From the NCBI GenBank assembly GCA_963837335.1, contig CAWINS010000019.1, forward strand, positions 21,498 through 85,497: a stretch of DNA of 64,000 bases, written 5' to 3'. A model generated the notes under the pieces. That model did not search any database. It was not told where the DNA came from and saw only the letters and a list, made by a program, of their open reading frames with translations. How positions within the stretch are numbered: the first letter of the stretch is position 1; each line of letters opens with the position of its first letter. Origin of the DNA: RYN-230 sp963837335 (lineage in GTDB: Bacteria > Actinomycetota > Actinomycetes > Streptosporangiales > Streptosporangiaceae). The position numbers and the translations under genes are program-made. This document shows positions 44,374 through 55,905 of this stretch, one piece after another.

Positions 44374-45909
44374 GTGGCGGCAAGGCGCCCAGATCAAGCC
44401 CGCAGGCATCGCGCCCGGTACCGGGCGCTCGCGGGCTTCATCCTGGCCAGCGCGGCCTTCGCCGCGATCTTCGTCGCGCTGACCCTCAGCGCCTTTCACG
44501 CGCCAAGACCGCATGACCTCCCGGTCGGAATCGTGGGCCCGGCCGCGGTAACCAGCCGGGTCGAGCATGCTTTGGACGGCGCCGCCCCGGGAGCTTTCGG
44601 CTGGCACGTCTACCCCAGCGAGACCGGCGCGCGGACCGGGATCGCGCAGCGTGTAGTCAACGGCGCGCTGGTCGCGTCCGGTCCTCACCTGCGGCTGCTC
44701 ATCGCCCAGGGCGGGGGCACCGGTCCGGCCCAGGTCCTGACCCAGGCCTTCGGGGCCGTGGCGGCCCGGTCGCAACGTCACCTGGTGGTGGCGGACGTGG
44801 TGCCGCCGCTGCCCGGTGACACGGAGGCGCTGTCGTCGTTCTTTGTCGTCCTGGCCGTGCTGATCCCGAGCCTGGCCGCGGGTTCGGGGTCGGCGCTGGC
44901 CTTCCGCCGGGCCCGGCCTGGGCTGGCTGTCGCCGCGCCGGTGGCCGTGGCCGCCGTCATCGGCGTGGTGTCGGCGGGGGTCGCGGACGGCATCGCCGGG
45001 CTGGGCAACTACGCCGCGATCGCCGGCGTTGTCGCGCTGTTCTCCCTGGCCGTAGCCGCCCCTACCGCGGTACTGGCCCGGATCTGGCCCCCGCTGGTCA
45101 CGGTGGCCGTGCTGGTGTTCATCGTGTTCGGGATCCCGGTCAGTGGCGGACCGGCCAACCTGGCCAGCTTCGGCCCGGGCTTCCTGCGTGTTCTCGATCC
45201 CGTCCTGCCGCTAGGGGTCGCGGCCAGCGTCGTCCGCAACGTGGTCTACTTCGGCGGGCATGCCACCGCCCTGCACCTGCGGGTCCTGACCGCCTGGGCG
45301 CTGGCGGGCCTGGCCGGCCTGATCGGGGTCACGGCCCTGCGGCGCCGCGTCCCGGCACGGACCGGGCCCGTCGTGCCGCCCGTTGTCCTGGCCGGTCCTG
45401 GACCCGCGCTGCCTGACCGCACTTTCGTCCCGGGCTCTCCAGATGCCGGCCCCGCCCAGCCCGCCCTGCCCGCCCTGCCCGTCACGCTGGTCGTCGGCTT
45501 CGACAACTCCGAGCCCGCCCGGCGGGCGCTCATCTGGGGCGCGGACCTCCTCCGGGCCCGCTCCGGCATTCTGCACGTCGTCTATGCCGACCATGTGCTC
45601 ATCGACAGCGACCTGTCCGGGTTCGCCCACAGCGAGATGGAAGACGATCGCGATGAGAAGGCCGCCAGCGTGGCTGCGGCCGCTGCGGAGATCGCCGCCG
45701 CGGCTGGCGTGCCGTACACGTTCGAACGCCGCCGGGGATCACCAGCCGACGCGATCCTGTCCGCGGCCAGCATCCAGGACGCCGCGGAGCCCGCCAGCAC
45801 ACCTGTCATCGTGACCGGCCGGTCGCATCATGCCGCGCACCAGATTATCGGCTCGGTCCCAGTCCAGCTGCTGCATCAATCGCCCTACCCGGTACTCACC
45901 ATCGCGTGA
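44374..45909 (+). CDS. Membrane protein (ABC-2/YhgE-like) fused to a universal stress domain
   Basis: The product is 511 residues from the GTG at 44374, with a gggagg site. Residues 1-330 are like YhgE/ABC-2 permeases: a first helix (ALAGFILASAAFAAIFVALTL), an extracytoplasmic domain, then about five helices (SSFFVVLAVLIPSLAAGSG, VAVAAVIGVVSAGV, and so on). After a Pro-rich linker, residues 370-510 form a USP domain: VTLVVGFDNSEPARRALIWG, then VIVTGRSHHAAHQIIGSVPV. Such a fusion suggests that transport is regulated by nucleotide binding, but this is inference. It is divergent from its likely TetR repressor. Confidence 0.82.
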   Translation: MAARRPDQARRHRARYRALAGFILASAAFAAIFVALTLSAFHAPRPHDLPVGIVGPAAVTSRVEHALDGAAPGAFGWHVYPSETGARTGIAQRVVNGALVASGPHLRLLIAQGGGTGPAQVLTQAFGAVAARSQRHLVVADVVPPLPGDTEALSSFFVVLAVLIPSLAAGSGSALAFRRARPGLAVAAPVAVAAVIGVVSAGVADGIAGLGNYAAIAGVVALFSLAVAAPTAVLARIWPPLVTVAVLVFIVFGIPVSGGPANLASFGPGFLRVLDPVLPLGVAASVVRNVVYFGGHATALHLRVLTAWALAGLAGLIGVTALRRRVPARTGPVVPPVVLAGPGPALPDRTFVPGSPDAGPAQPALPALPVTLVVGFDNSEPARRALIWGADLLRARSGILHVVYADHVLIDSDLSGFAHSEMEDDRDEKAASVAAAAAEIAAAAGVPYTFERRRGSPADAILSAASIQDAAEPASTPVIVTGRSHHAAHQIIGSVPVQLLHQSPYPVLTIA

Positions 45910-46005
45910 TCGCCCGGATGTGACATCGCCGGGCCCGGGCCGGGCACGAACGAAGAGAAGCGGCTCGGGATGAACTAAAGCCAGGAGGCCGGTTCCTGTC
46001 CATCG

Positions 46006-47364
46006 TCATGCTTCGGTGCATGCTGATCCCGGCAGTGCCTCCGGCATGGGCCGGGAGTCCGGAACCGGCAGCCAGCCACCACCGGACTGCTGATAGCTCC
46101 ACGACGGACCCCGGACCACGAAGGCTTCCACCGCGCTGACCAGCCGGTCGACGTCCTCGCTGCTGCTGCCGAGGCCGAGACTGGCCCGTACGGCGCGGTC
46201 GATCCCGAGCCTCGCGAAGAGGGGGTGGGCGCAGAACCGGCCGTCCCGGACGCCGATGCCGTGCTCGGCGGACAGGTAGGTGGCGAGCAGTGCGGCGTCC
46301 ACGCCCGGCAGCGAGAAGCTCACGATGCCGACCGAGTCGAGCGCATCGGGCCAGAGGGTGTGCACGGTAGCGCCCAGCGCGGCGAGCCCGCCGCGCAGCC
46401 GGCCGGTGAGCGCCTCCTCATGGGCGGCGGCCCCCGGGCCCAGCGATGACAGCACCCGGCAGGCCTCCGCCAGGGCGACCGCGCCAATCAGGTTGGGAGT
46501 GCCGCCTTCGTGCCGGGCCGGTGAATCGGCCCAGGTGACCGTGGTCGGAGTTACCTCACGGACCGCGCCGCCTCCGGCCAGATGCGGGGGTGCGGCGTCC
46601 AGCCAGTCACGAGGGCCGGCCAGCACCCCCGCGCCGAAAGGCGCGTAGGCCTTGTGGCCGGAAAGGGCGAGGTAGTCAACCCCGGTGGAGCTCATGTCGA
46701 CCGCCCGGTGCGGGACGAGCTGGGCTCCGTCCACGGCCAGCCTGGCCCCGTGCCGGTGCGCCAGGGCGGCGAGGTCCGGTAGCGGCAGGCATTCGCCGGT
46801 GACGTTGGATGCTCCCGTGACGGCGAGCAGGGCAGCCGGCTGGCGGGCGAGTTCGGCGCCGATCGCGCTCAGGGTGGCGGCGAGGGTCGGCTGGGCGGTC
46901 ACGACCCGGCCGCCCCGGGCCTGCCACGGCAGGAGGTTGGCGTGGTGCTCGACATCGAGGTAGACGACCGGGCCTGGCGCCGCGGACGCCAGCAGGTTCA
47001 GCGCGTCCGTCGTGTTCCGGGTGAAAATCACGACGTCAGTGCGGCGGGCCCCGATGAAAGAGGCGATCTCGGCCCGGGCGGACTCGTAGGCCGCGGTACA
47101 GACGAGCGAGGCGTACCCGGCTCCCCGGTGCACGCTGGCGTACAGCGGCAGGACCTCGTTGACCCGGGCCGCCACACTCTCCAGGGCCGGCGCGCTGGCC
47201 GCGTAGTCGAGGTTGGCGTACCGTACCTGGCCACCCTGGACCACGGGAACTTGCTGCGACGCGCCGACCAGGGCCGCGAGCGGCTGGATCGGGTGCGCCT
47301 CGCGCGCCGGAGCGCCAGGCGCCCGCGAGCGGAGGGTCTGACCGGGGACGGGATGAGTGATCAT
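46006..47364 (-). CDS. Class V aminotransferase/cysteine-desulfurase-like PLP enzyme
   Basis: A 452-residue protein. The PLP-binding lysine is in LALSGHKAYAPFGAGVL. The cofactor Asp and His are in ARLAVDGAQLVPH, and YLDVEHHANLLPWQ holds the catalytic His. A Cys loop near the C-terminus (GVRDGRFCAHPLF) resembles SufS-type desulfurases. Substrate cannot be fixed; the Suf scaffold genes are not adjacent. The last 40 residues are not part of the domain. It is on the minus strand, between the fusion gene and the NADH dehydrogenase. Confidence 0.88.
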   Translation of the reverse strand: MITHPVPGQTLRSRAPGAPAREAHPIQPLAALVGASQQVPVVQGGQVRYANLDYAASAPALESVAARVNEVLPLYASVHRGAGYASLVCTAAYESARAEIASFIGARRTDVVIFTRNTTDALNLLASAAPGPVVYLDVEHHANLLPWQARGGRVVTAQPTLAATLSAIGAELARQPAALLAVTGASNVTGECLPLPDLAALAHRHGARLAVDGAQLVPHRAVDMSSTGVDYLALSGHKAYAPFGAGVLAGPRDWLDAAPPHLAGGGAVREVTPTTVTWADSPARHEGGTPNLIGAVALAEACRVLSSLGPGAAAHEEALTGRLRGGLAALGATVHTLWPDALDSVGIVSFSLPGVDAALLATYLSAEHGIGVRDGRFCAHPLFARLGIDRAVRASLGLGSSSEDVDRLVSAVEAFVVRGPSWSYQQSGGGWLPVPDSRPMPEALPGSACTEA

Positions 47365-47628
47365 GCTGCTTCTCCGGGTAGCTCGGGGACCCGAGGCCCG
47401 GGCCCGCGCTTGCCGCGCACGCCTGGCGCGGCCTGGTCATCACCCGGGGCACCCATCGCGGGGGGAGGGTTGCCGGCCAGCAAGCCGGGGCTTAGCGCTG
47501 GCGCTCGTGACGGAACGAATGATAGCGGCCGAGCACGCAGGTCCGAGGATTGAACGGCTGAGTCCGGTCGTGCGGCGGCGGCGCCCGGTAGTCGGCAGCG
47601 GCTTTCGCCGCTTTTCAGCGGGCCGCGG
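47365..47628. other. Intergenic region between the aminotransferase start and the NDH-2 stop
   Basis: The 264 bases hold the promoter of the minus-strand aminotransferase gene. I see no other gene, repeat or RNA. Several small open frames here are G+C-driven and lack ribosome sites. Confidence 0.5.
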
Positions 47629-48902
47629 TTACCGGGCTACCGGGTCCCAGCCGCGCAGGTGGCTGACGGACTGGCGGTACTCCCACTCGATGGCGTCTTT
47701 GAGCAGGTGGGCCAGCCGCCCGCCGCTGGTGATGCTGGCGATGTCGGCCACCCCGCGGTGGGTCCCGACCGAGACGACGAAACCTTTGTCGTGGAAGGTG
47801 AACGCCTCCAGCGGCGGCCCGCCAGATCGGCCTCCAGGTTGCGGGCCACCGTCTCGCCCTCCTCCAGCGCAACCTGCGCCAGCGGGGGCAGCACGTGCCC
47901 GGTGCGCGAATCCACCACCGAGGCAAGGTCGCCGGCGACGTAGATCTCCGGGTGGTCCAGCACGCGCAGGTACTGGTCGACCTTGACGCGGCCGTTGTGG
48001 CCGGCCGGCAACCCCGAATCGGCCACCAGCCCGGGTGCTTTCACCCCTCCCGCCCAGACGAACACACCGCCCTGCACCAGCTGGCCGTCCTTGAGCCGGA
48101 AGCCCTCCTTGGTCGCGGCGGCGATCGCCGCGTTGGTGCGGACCTGGACGCCCAGGTCAGAGAGGATCCTGGTCGCCTTGTCGATCAGCGGCGTTGAGGA
48201 GCCGGCCAGTATGGTGGGACCCGCCTCGACAAGCACCACCGCGGGCCGGCCGGGCGCCAGTCCGTGGCGGCTGGCCACTTCGGGCAGCATCTCGGCCAGC
48301 TCGCCGGCCAGCTCCACCCCGGTGGCGCCGCCGCCGCCGACCACCACGGTCGCCAGGCGGCGCTGCTCCTCGGGGTCGGCGGCGGCAGCAGCAGCGTCGA
48401 GTGCCTTACTGGCCGCCGCCCACACCCGCTCGGCGTCGCTGGCTGAGTACAGCGACAGCGTGCGTTGTTCCAGGCCGGGGATCGCGAAGTCGTTGGGCCG
48501 GCTGCCCAGCGCCAGCACCAGCCGCGTCCAGCCGACCGGCCCAGCCCCGGTGAGCAGCCGCCGGCCGGGCAGGTCGAAACCACTGATCTCGGTCTGGATG
48601 AAGCGGACCCGCTCGGACAGCACGTCCTGGAGCGGGATACGCACCGCGTCGGCGGCGCGGGTGCCGCCCGCGACCCGGGGCAGCTCGGTGATCACCTGGT
48701 GGTAGTCGTGCCGGTCAACCAGGGTCAGCTCCATCGGGTTGTTGCGCCGCTTGGCCGACAGGCGCAAGGCGACGTGCAACCCGGCGTAGCCCGCCCCGGC
48801 GACCACGATCCGGCCGCCACTCTCGGCACTGGATGCATTCACGGCGTTCTCCACGGGTATTGTCCGCCTTCCTGGGTGGATGGCTGCTGGATGGTCACGC
48901 AT
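47629..48902 (-). pseudogene. Type II NADH dehydrogenase (NDH-2), frameshifted
   Basis: An FAD/NAD(P) oxidoreductase. The FAD-binding motif GAGYAGLHVALRL is near the N-terminus. RHDYHQVITELPRVAGG, the second dinucleotide site VVGGGGATGVELAGEL, and YVAGDLASVVD follow. The open frame runs out at 47637 after LEADLAGRRW. The expected ending PLEAFTFHDKGFVVSVG, then WEYRQSVSHLRGWDPVAR, stands in the next frame, ending at 47629, if one base is restored near 47818. NDH-2 passes electrons from NADH to quinone at the membrane without pumping protons. The start is the ATG at 48902 or a GTG at 48854. Confidence 0.85.
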
Positions 48903-49195
48903 CTCTGCGCGGACCGAGCGCGGGTCATTGCTTCCTTACCCTTCATCACCCTTCATCCTGACCTGGGCCCGGGGCCTGTTTGCTCGGTGGCCGCCTGCTG
49001 GGCTGGCGAACCATGTCGTCCTGGTGGGTCCGCCCGGGGACGACGTGTGATGCCTCAGGCGGCGCGCCGTTCGCATTACGCCAGCGCCAGGGGGTGCCGG
49101 AGCGGCCGTACCCGTCACCTGGCGTGACATCCTCCTGGTCACCGAGACCCTGTGTTGATGATGCGTGGCTGATGTCTGCTCTGGTTCGGTCAGGC
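48903..49195. other. Intergenic region downstream of the Ser/Thr kinase gene
   Basis: The region holds the upstream side of the NDH-2 gene and the downstream side of the kinase gene, both on the minus strand. The kinase frame stays open here only because of a frameshift. I see no independent gene or clear hairpin. Confidence 0.5.
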
Positions 49196-51047
49196 CTACG
49201 CGCCCAGCCCGAGCGGGCTGGGCGCGCCGTACTCGACGCGCACTACCGGCCGGCCGCTGGCCGGCCGGACGATGGTGATGCTCTCGGGCCGGAACGAGCC
49301 CCACTGGTTCCGCAGGAAATGGGCCAGCGAGGCCACCGTGTTGGGCTTGGTGCCGGATCGCCGGCCCGGCCGGAGCGATGTCCGCGGCCCGGAGCGGCAT
49401 GCCCCAGCTTGCCCCGGGGGCGAGTCCGGAGAAATCGACCACCTGGACCCGGTACATGGTGGCCAGCGCGGCGAACGCGGAGAGCAGGCGGGAATCGACC
49501 CGGCCGGCGGCCAGGTCGCGGCGGGCCGGGCCGGAAGCATGGAAGTGGGGGTTCTGCAGCAGGGCGCGGCCCGCGGAGGCCCGGTCCGCCACGTCCTTCC
49601 GCAGGTTGCGCATATAGGCGGCGGCCCCGTAGGTCGCTACCACCCGGACTGCGGTCCGCGCGCTGCCCGTCCCGAAGCTGGCCAGCACAACCGGCGCGTA
49701 CACGCCGTCCAGCCGGGCGCCGAATTCGCTGCGCACGGCCGCGGTAGACACGATCAGGTCGGTGCCCAGCGGGTCAGTGTTGCTCCCGCCCAGCGGTTGC
49801 AGGCGGCCGGCCGGGATCCCGTTGGCCTCCAGCACCGCGCACATCTGCGGGTCGCAGGACACGATCTTGTCCGTGGAAACCTGCGCGAAGATCCAGCGGG
49901 CCGCGGCCGTGCGGGCCGCTGTGGCCGCCCGGATGGAGGCCGGAGTATGCGCCGGGGTGGGCGCCGGGCCGGCCCCATCCGGCGCGGGGCTGCTGCGGAG
50001 CAGCGCGATGCTGATCGCGCCCGCGCCGAGCAGCACCGCGGCCACGGCGGCCACAGTGAGCACCCGCCACCGGGCCTGAGCGGGCCAGCGAAGGTGCAGG
50101 CGGCGCCGCGCCCACAACTGCACGCTCGCGAGCAGCATCTCGCCCCGGGATGGCGGGTGGAAGCTTTCCTGACGGGAGCTGATCATCCCGGCTACTGGCT
50201 CTGGCCAGTAACTCCCCGGCCAGCCGGCCTGGTAAGGCGCCGATCCGTCCTTGATGGCATCCATCAGCTGGGCCAGCTTCGGGCGGTCGGCGGGGTCCTT
50301 GGCGAGGCAGGTGGCTACCAGGTTCGTCAGCGAGGCCGGGACGTGGCTGAGGTCAGGCTCGGCGTTGACCACCCGGTAGGCCACGACGATCGGGCTGCTC
50401 GGCCCGGCCCCGAATGGCGCGGCCCCCGTCGCGGCGAACGCGATCACGCTGCCGAGGGAGAATACGTCGCTGGCCGGCCCGACTCGGAGCCCTTCGGCCT
50501 GCTCAGGCGACATGTACGCCGGTGTCCCCACGATTAAGGTGGTCACGCTCATTGCGGAGCCTTCGAGCGCCCGGGAGATCCCGAAGTCGATCAGCCGCGG
50601 CCCATCGGTGGCCAGGAGCACGTTGGCTGGCTTCAGGTCCCGGTGCACCAGGCCGCCGGCATGCACAGCCTGCAGCGCTTCGATCAGGCCTCCGGCCAGT
50701 CTCCACACGGCCGGCTCCGGCAGGGGCCCCGCCCGGGCGACGACTTCGGCCAGCGACGGGCCGGGCACGAAGACTGTGGCCAGCCAGGGGGGATCATCGC
50801 CGGGACCCGCCGCCACGACCGGTGCGGTGTACGCACCGCTGACTGCCCCGGCTGCCTCTACCTCGCGCGCGAACCGCCGCACGAACTGCGGGTCGCGGGC
50901 GAATTGCCGATGGACGACCTTCACTGCCACCGCCCGGCCCGCCGGGGAGAAACCCAGGTAGACCTGGCCCATCCCGCCCGCCCCAAGCCGGGCTCGCAGC
51001 CGATACCCACCGACCTGCTGCGGGTCATCCGCTGCCAGAGGCTCCAT
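49196..51047 (-). pseudogene. Serine/threonine protein kinase with transmembrane and extracellular domain, frameshifted near the end
   Basis: The kinase domain covers residues 15-275: G-loop GAGGMGQVY, K43 in VAVKVV, catalytic D137 in HRDLKPAN, DFG 154-156 and the activation segment SPE. A juxtamembrane linker leads to one TM helix at about 328-350, then an extracellular domain of about 240 residues. After AADIAPAGPA the expected end, TKPNTVASLAHFLRNQWG to EYGAPSPLGLGA, continues in another frame and stops at 49196; one extra base near 49360 explains it. The ATG at 51047 has a gggagc site. The extracellular part probably senses a ligand. Hanks-type kinases phosphorylate Ser or Thr of many targets. 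Confidence 0.88.
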
Positions 51048-51418
51048 CACAGCTCCCGCCTCTATCATCGGCCCGGGCATGACGCAGGCCAGCAAGCACC
51101 GCGCTCACTGACTCCACCGGGCCGGTTGCATCCGAAGCGCTCCGAGCCATTCTGCCGCCCCAATCCAGACCGTAACGGGGAATCCAGATTGAACGGCCAA
51201 GCCAGGGGCGTCCGGGGTGCGGACCGCCAGGATGAGACATATCCAATCCCTGCATCCTTACTTTCACCGGTCTGCGCAGCCAGGCGAAGGCTGTGCTGCC
51301 CTAGCCTACGGCTGGGCTTTGTGCTTGCCCACCGGCCGGAATTCCGGGCGGCCGGGACCGGAAACGCGGAGTGCACGCCCCGGGGGGCCAGCGCAGGCTG
51401 CGCGGGTGATGGGGACTT
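51048..51418. other. Intergenic region between the kinase gene and the response-regulator gene
   Basis: The 371 bases contain the kinase promoter and the region after the response-regulator stop. I see no tRNA, repeat array or convincing gene. Small open frames lack ribosome sites. Confidence 0.5.
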
Positions 51419-52099
51419 TCAGCGGGGCTGTTCCCGGGGCGGGGCAAGTCCGCACTGATAGGCGAAGGTGACTGCTTGGGCACGGTCGCGTGCAGCGATC
51501 TTGGCGAGCAGGTGGTTGATGTGGCTCTTGACGGTGCCTTCGCTGACGACGAGCTGTTCGGCGATTTCGTGGTTCGACATGCCGGCGGCGATCAGTGACA
51601 GTACCTCGGCTTCCCGGGGAGTGAGACCCGCGGGAAGAGGTGAGCGAGGCCGCGGATCCTGGGCCGGCGATCCGGTGGCGATGGCGTCAACCACGTGATG
51701 CTGGACGGCGGGGTCGATGACTGCATGATTATCGAGGACTTGTCTGAGGGCTTGGCTGATCTCTGCCCCGCCCGCGTCTTTGGTCAGGTAGCCGCGCGCG
51801 CCGGCCTGCAGGGCGTCTATCACGGATCGGTCATCCGCGTAGGTGGTGAGCACGACGACCCTGGTCTGCGGCACGCGGTCACGTAGCAGGCGGGTGGCCT
51901 CGACGCCATCACGGCGGGGCATCCGCAGGTCCATCAGAACGATGTCTGGGCGCAGGTCAGCGGCCAGGGCGACGGCCTCGTCACCGTCACCGGCGGACCC
52001 CACCACTTCGACATCGGGCAGCAGGCCGAGCACCATCGCCAGGCCTTCACGGACCACTCGCTGGTCGTCAGCGATGAGAACACGTATCGGCTTGCTCAC
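51419..52099 (-). CDS. NarL/LuxR family response regulator
   Basis: A 226-residue protein. The receiver domain has the acidic pair in LIADDQ, the phosphorylated Asp in IVLMDLRMP, the Thr in VVLTTY and the Lys in YLTKDA. The LuxR helix-turn-helix is LTPREAEVLSLIAAGMSNHEIAEQL...TVKSHINHLLAKI. The GTG at 52099 overlaps the TGA of the histidine-kinase gene, so the pair is translationally coupled. The likely targets are the divergent ABC exporter genes. Confidence 0.92.
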   Translation of the reverse strand: MSKPIRVLIADDQRVVREGLAMVLGLLPDVEVVGSAGDGDEAVALAADLRPDIVLMDLRMPRRDGVEATRLLRDRVPQTRVVVLTTYADDRSVIDALQAGARGYLTKDAGGAEISQALRQVLDNHAVIDPAVQHHVVDAIATGSPAQDPRPRSPLPAGLTPREAEVLSLIAAGMSNHEIAEQLVVSEGTVKSHINHLLAKIAARDRAQAVTFAYQCGLAPPREQPR

Positions 52100-53379
52100 G
52101 CCGGCACCCGCAACTCCACGCGGAAGCCATCGCACGTCATGGCTGTGGTGAGTTCGCCGCCGAGCAGTTCGGCCCGCTCGCGCATCCCGGTCAGGCCGTA
52201 GCCGGGACCGTCGCCGTCCGCTCGCGGCGGTTCCGTGCCCATCGCGAAGTTCTCGACCGTCAGGCAGGTGTGGCGAGGCTCATACCCGAGGTGCATCTCG
52301 ACCCGGTCCGGGCAGGCGTGTTTGGTGATGTTCGTGAGGGCTTCTTGCGCTACCCGGTACACCGCGAGCCGGGCCTGCGACGGGAGTTCGTATGCCTGCC
52401 CGGATATCGTGAACTGGCACGGGATTCCAGTGACCTCGTGGAACTGCGCGGCCAGGCCGGCCAGGCGCTCGGGTCCTGGCAGTTCGTCGTCGCGCAGCAT
52501 CCCGATCGCCCGGCGGGCCTCTTCGAGGCCGGATTTGCCCAGGTGGTGGGCACGCTCGAGAGTCCCAGGCAGCCGGGGATCGCTGGGGTCTTCGGCCGCG
52601 AGCATCCGGGCGCCTTCCAGCTGGAGCATGAGCCCGGACAGGGAATGGGCGAGCACGTCGTGCATCTCCCTGGCGAGCCGCTGGCGTTCGGCCAGTCCAG
52701 CCGCCTGGGCCTGCGCGGCCCGCGAGCCCTCCAGTTCGATCAGGAGCTGTTCGGCCTGGTCGTTGGCCTGCCCGAGCCGTCTGGCCAGCAAGGTCATGCC
52801 GGGGAAGCCGATGATCGCGATGGCGCTGAGCAGCGCCAAGGTCGGCGAGTCATGGCTAACGGCCACCGCGACCGCTGCCAGGCATGTGATGGCGACGACA
52901 GACAATGAGACCGGGAACCGATCCGGCACCCGAGGGACGAGCAGCACCAGGCCCGCCAAGAGCCCGGCCAGGCCCGGTCCGTCGGGCTGCAGTCCCATCA
53001 GCAGTGCCGAACTGGCCACCAGCACCACGGCGAAGACGATGCGGACCGCCGCGCGTCGATGGCGGGCGGTCAGCGCGCCCAGGGCGCCGAGCGCGATCGC
53101 GCCGACCGCGAGAACTGCAGCCATGTCGCGGATCGCCATCCCCGAGTTCCGGCCCGGGGTGAACGTGACCGCCACCACCACGACAAACACGGGCGGAACG
53201 AGCCGGCGCAACCACCGGATGACTGCCTCCTGCTGCGCCCGCGCCCTGCGCAGCGTGGCGAGGGCCGGGCTGCCCGCGGTATCCGTGCTCACCAGACGAA
53301 CACTACGGGCGCGTGACCCGGACGGCACCAGTTCGAGGTTGCGCAGCCTGGTCCAACGCAGGTTGGAGACGCCCTCCAC
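52096..53379 (-). CDS. Sensor histidine kinase, HisKA_3 type
   Basis: The protein is about 398-427 residues. About five membrane helices occupy residues 55-205. The phosphorylated His is in LAREMHDVLAHSLSGLML, and the HATPase has the N-box RVAQEALTNITKHA and the G-box DGPGYGLTGMRERAELLGG. A GTG at 53292 (VSTDTAGSP) would give a shorter and probably truer start. The kinase is coupled to the response regulator and is divergent from the ABC exporter operon, a common arrangement for envelope-stress or peptide-sensing modules. Confidence 0.9.
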   Translation of the reverse strand: MEGVSNLRWTRLRNLELVPSGSRARSVRLVSTDTAGSPALATLRRARAQQEAVIRWLRRLVPPVFVVVVAVTFTPGRNSGMAIRDMAAVLAVGAIALGALGALTARHRRAAVRIVFAVVLVASSALLMGLQPDGPGLAGLLAGLVLLVPRVPDRFPVSLSVVAITCLAAVAVAVSHDSPTLALLSAIAIIGFPGMTLLARRLGQANDQAEQLLIELEGSRAAQAQAAGLAERQRLAREMHDVLAHSLSGLMLQLEGARMLAAEDPSDPRLPGTLERAHHLGKSGLEEARRAIGMLRDDELPGPERLAGLAAQFHEVTGIPCQFTISGQAYELPSQARLAVYRVAQEALTNITKHACPDRVEMHLGYEPRHTCLTVENFAMGTEPPRADGDGPGYGLTGMRERAELLGGELTTAMTCDGFRVELRVPA

Positions 53380-53487
53380 CCTGGGTTACAGCGCAGCGGG
53401 CCGGCGATCTGCAACCGTGCGCCGAAGACATGCCGCCCTCCCGTATCGCACACTTGCACCCCTGCCCGGCGACGCCAAGGACCCGTG

Positions 53488-54440
<953 letters not shown>

Positions 54441-54444
<4 letters not shown>

Positions 54445-55610
54445 CAACCGTGCCAGCCGCCGGCGCGTCGGCGCCTGGCCAGCCGGTGCAGGCGGCACCC
54501 GCCCGGCACTCCCGCGACCGCCGGAGTTCCCCGATTCCCACCATCGGCATGATCGCCACCAGAATCATGGAGTTGCGGCGGCGGCGCGGCCTCATGATCG
54601 CCGTCGTGATAGTGAACATCGGGCTCCCGGCGTTGTTCCTCCTCATCCGGCTGCTGCTGCACGCGTTCGCGCCGCGCACCAACCCGCCCGCCGGCGGCCA
54701 GCTGATCTTCTTGGTCCTCGCAGCCGGTTTCTTGCCCACCTTCGGCTTCATCACCGCCATCATGGTGGGCTGCACCGCGGGATCGCGCGACCTCACCGAA
54801 GGCATGTTCCGGCACCTGGTGGTGACCGGCCGGTCCCGGCTGGCGCTCTATCTGGCCCGGATCCCCGCCGGACTGGCGATCCTCGTGCCGCTGCTCGCGA
54901 TCGGCTACACGCTCGTCTGCGCTGTATCCGTCCTCGCCGCACCGACCTTCATCGATGACTCAAACGCGAACATCCCTCCTGGCCTGTCACGCGCTGGCTT
55001 CGAAAGCTGGGCCGCGAGCCACGCCGACCCGGTCATCTGCTTGCTCCCCTACAACGGGCACATTCCCGGGAACGTCGCGTGCGCCGGTCCGCCCCGCTGG
55101 TCGAAGTCAGCAATCAGCCCCGCCCAGCCCGCTCCGGCCAACCTGGAAGCTCTGGCCGTCAAGATCGCCAGCCAGGACTACCGCGGCTACGCCAGCACTC
55201 TCCGCCGTCCGCCGGTCTCCCTCATGATCCAGGCCGGGCTGTGGATCGAGCTTCTAGTGACCGTCGAATTCGTACTCGGACTCGGGCTCGCGTCCCTGAT
55301 GGGGCAAAGAACCGGCCCGGTGATCTTGCTCATCGTGCTCCAGTTCATCCTGACGCCCATCCTTTCCGGGCTCGTCCTCCCTCACCTGCAGGATCTGCAG
55401 CGCTCGGTCGTCGGGCTGGCCATGGCGCACCTGGAACCATCCGGGCTGCCGGGGGCATCAGCGTTGCCGGGGGTAACCGGAGGCGTCGGGGGGCCTGGCG
55501 CCGCGCAATCGCTGTCCGAGTCGGCCACCCAGGCTGTCTGCGTCATCATCGCCTGGCTGGCGGGCTCGACGATCCTGGGCGCATGGCGAATGATGACCAG
55601 GGACGCCTGA
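54441..55610 (+). CDS. ABC transporter permease
   Basis: A 389-residue membrane protein that starts ATGA-overlapped with the ATPase gene. Six hydrophobic segments are visible: about residues 50-70, 82-110, 130-160, 255-285, 292-312 and 360-378. A large extracytoplasmic loop with cysteines (PVICLL, VACAGPP) lies between the third and fourth. It should form the exporter with the upstream ATPase. The substrate is unknown; the loop may bind a peptide. Confidence 0.85.
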
Positions 55611-55905
55611 GAAACGCCGTGCTCACCAGTTCCGTTACGTAGCCATCAGCGCTGCCCGCTGCCGGCGCCGGCCGGTCCGGCCCAGCCGGCCCAGGCGGCG
55701 GATTTCTGTATCTCCCTGACGCCTCGATCAGACCGGCCGCCCCGGCCTGACCAGCGTTGGAGAGGCGGATGCGGTCTGCCCTGACTGCGACCCCAAGCGG
55801 CGGGCCTTCCGCGATAACGAAAATTCCCGCCGTCTGCACTCAGTCTCGGGCCGGACTGGCGGGTTTATACAGATGAGCGCGAGGGCCGGGCTTGAGGAGG
55901 TGCGC

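Noticed and set aside
48936..49195. Extension of the kinase frame to 48936
   Set aside because: The family end (EYGAPSPLGLGA) stands in another frame at 49196; the extension is low complexity and follows a shift.
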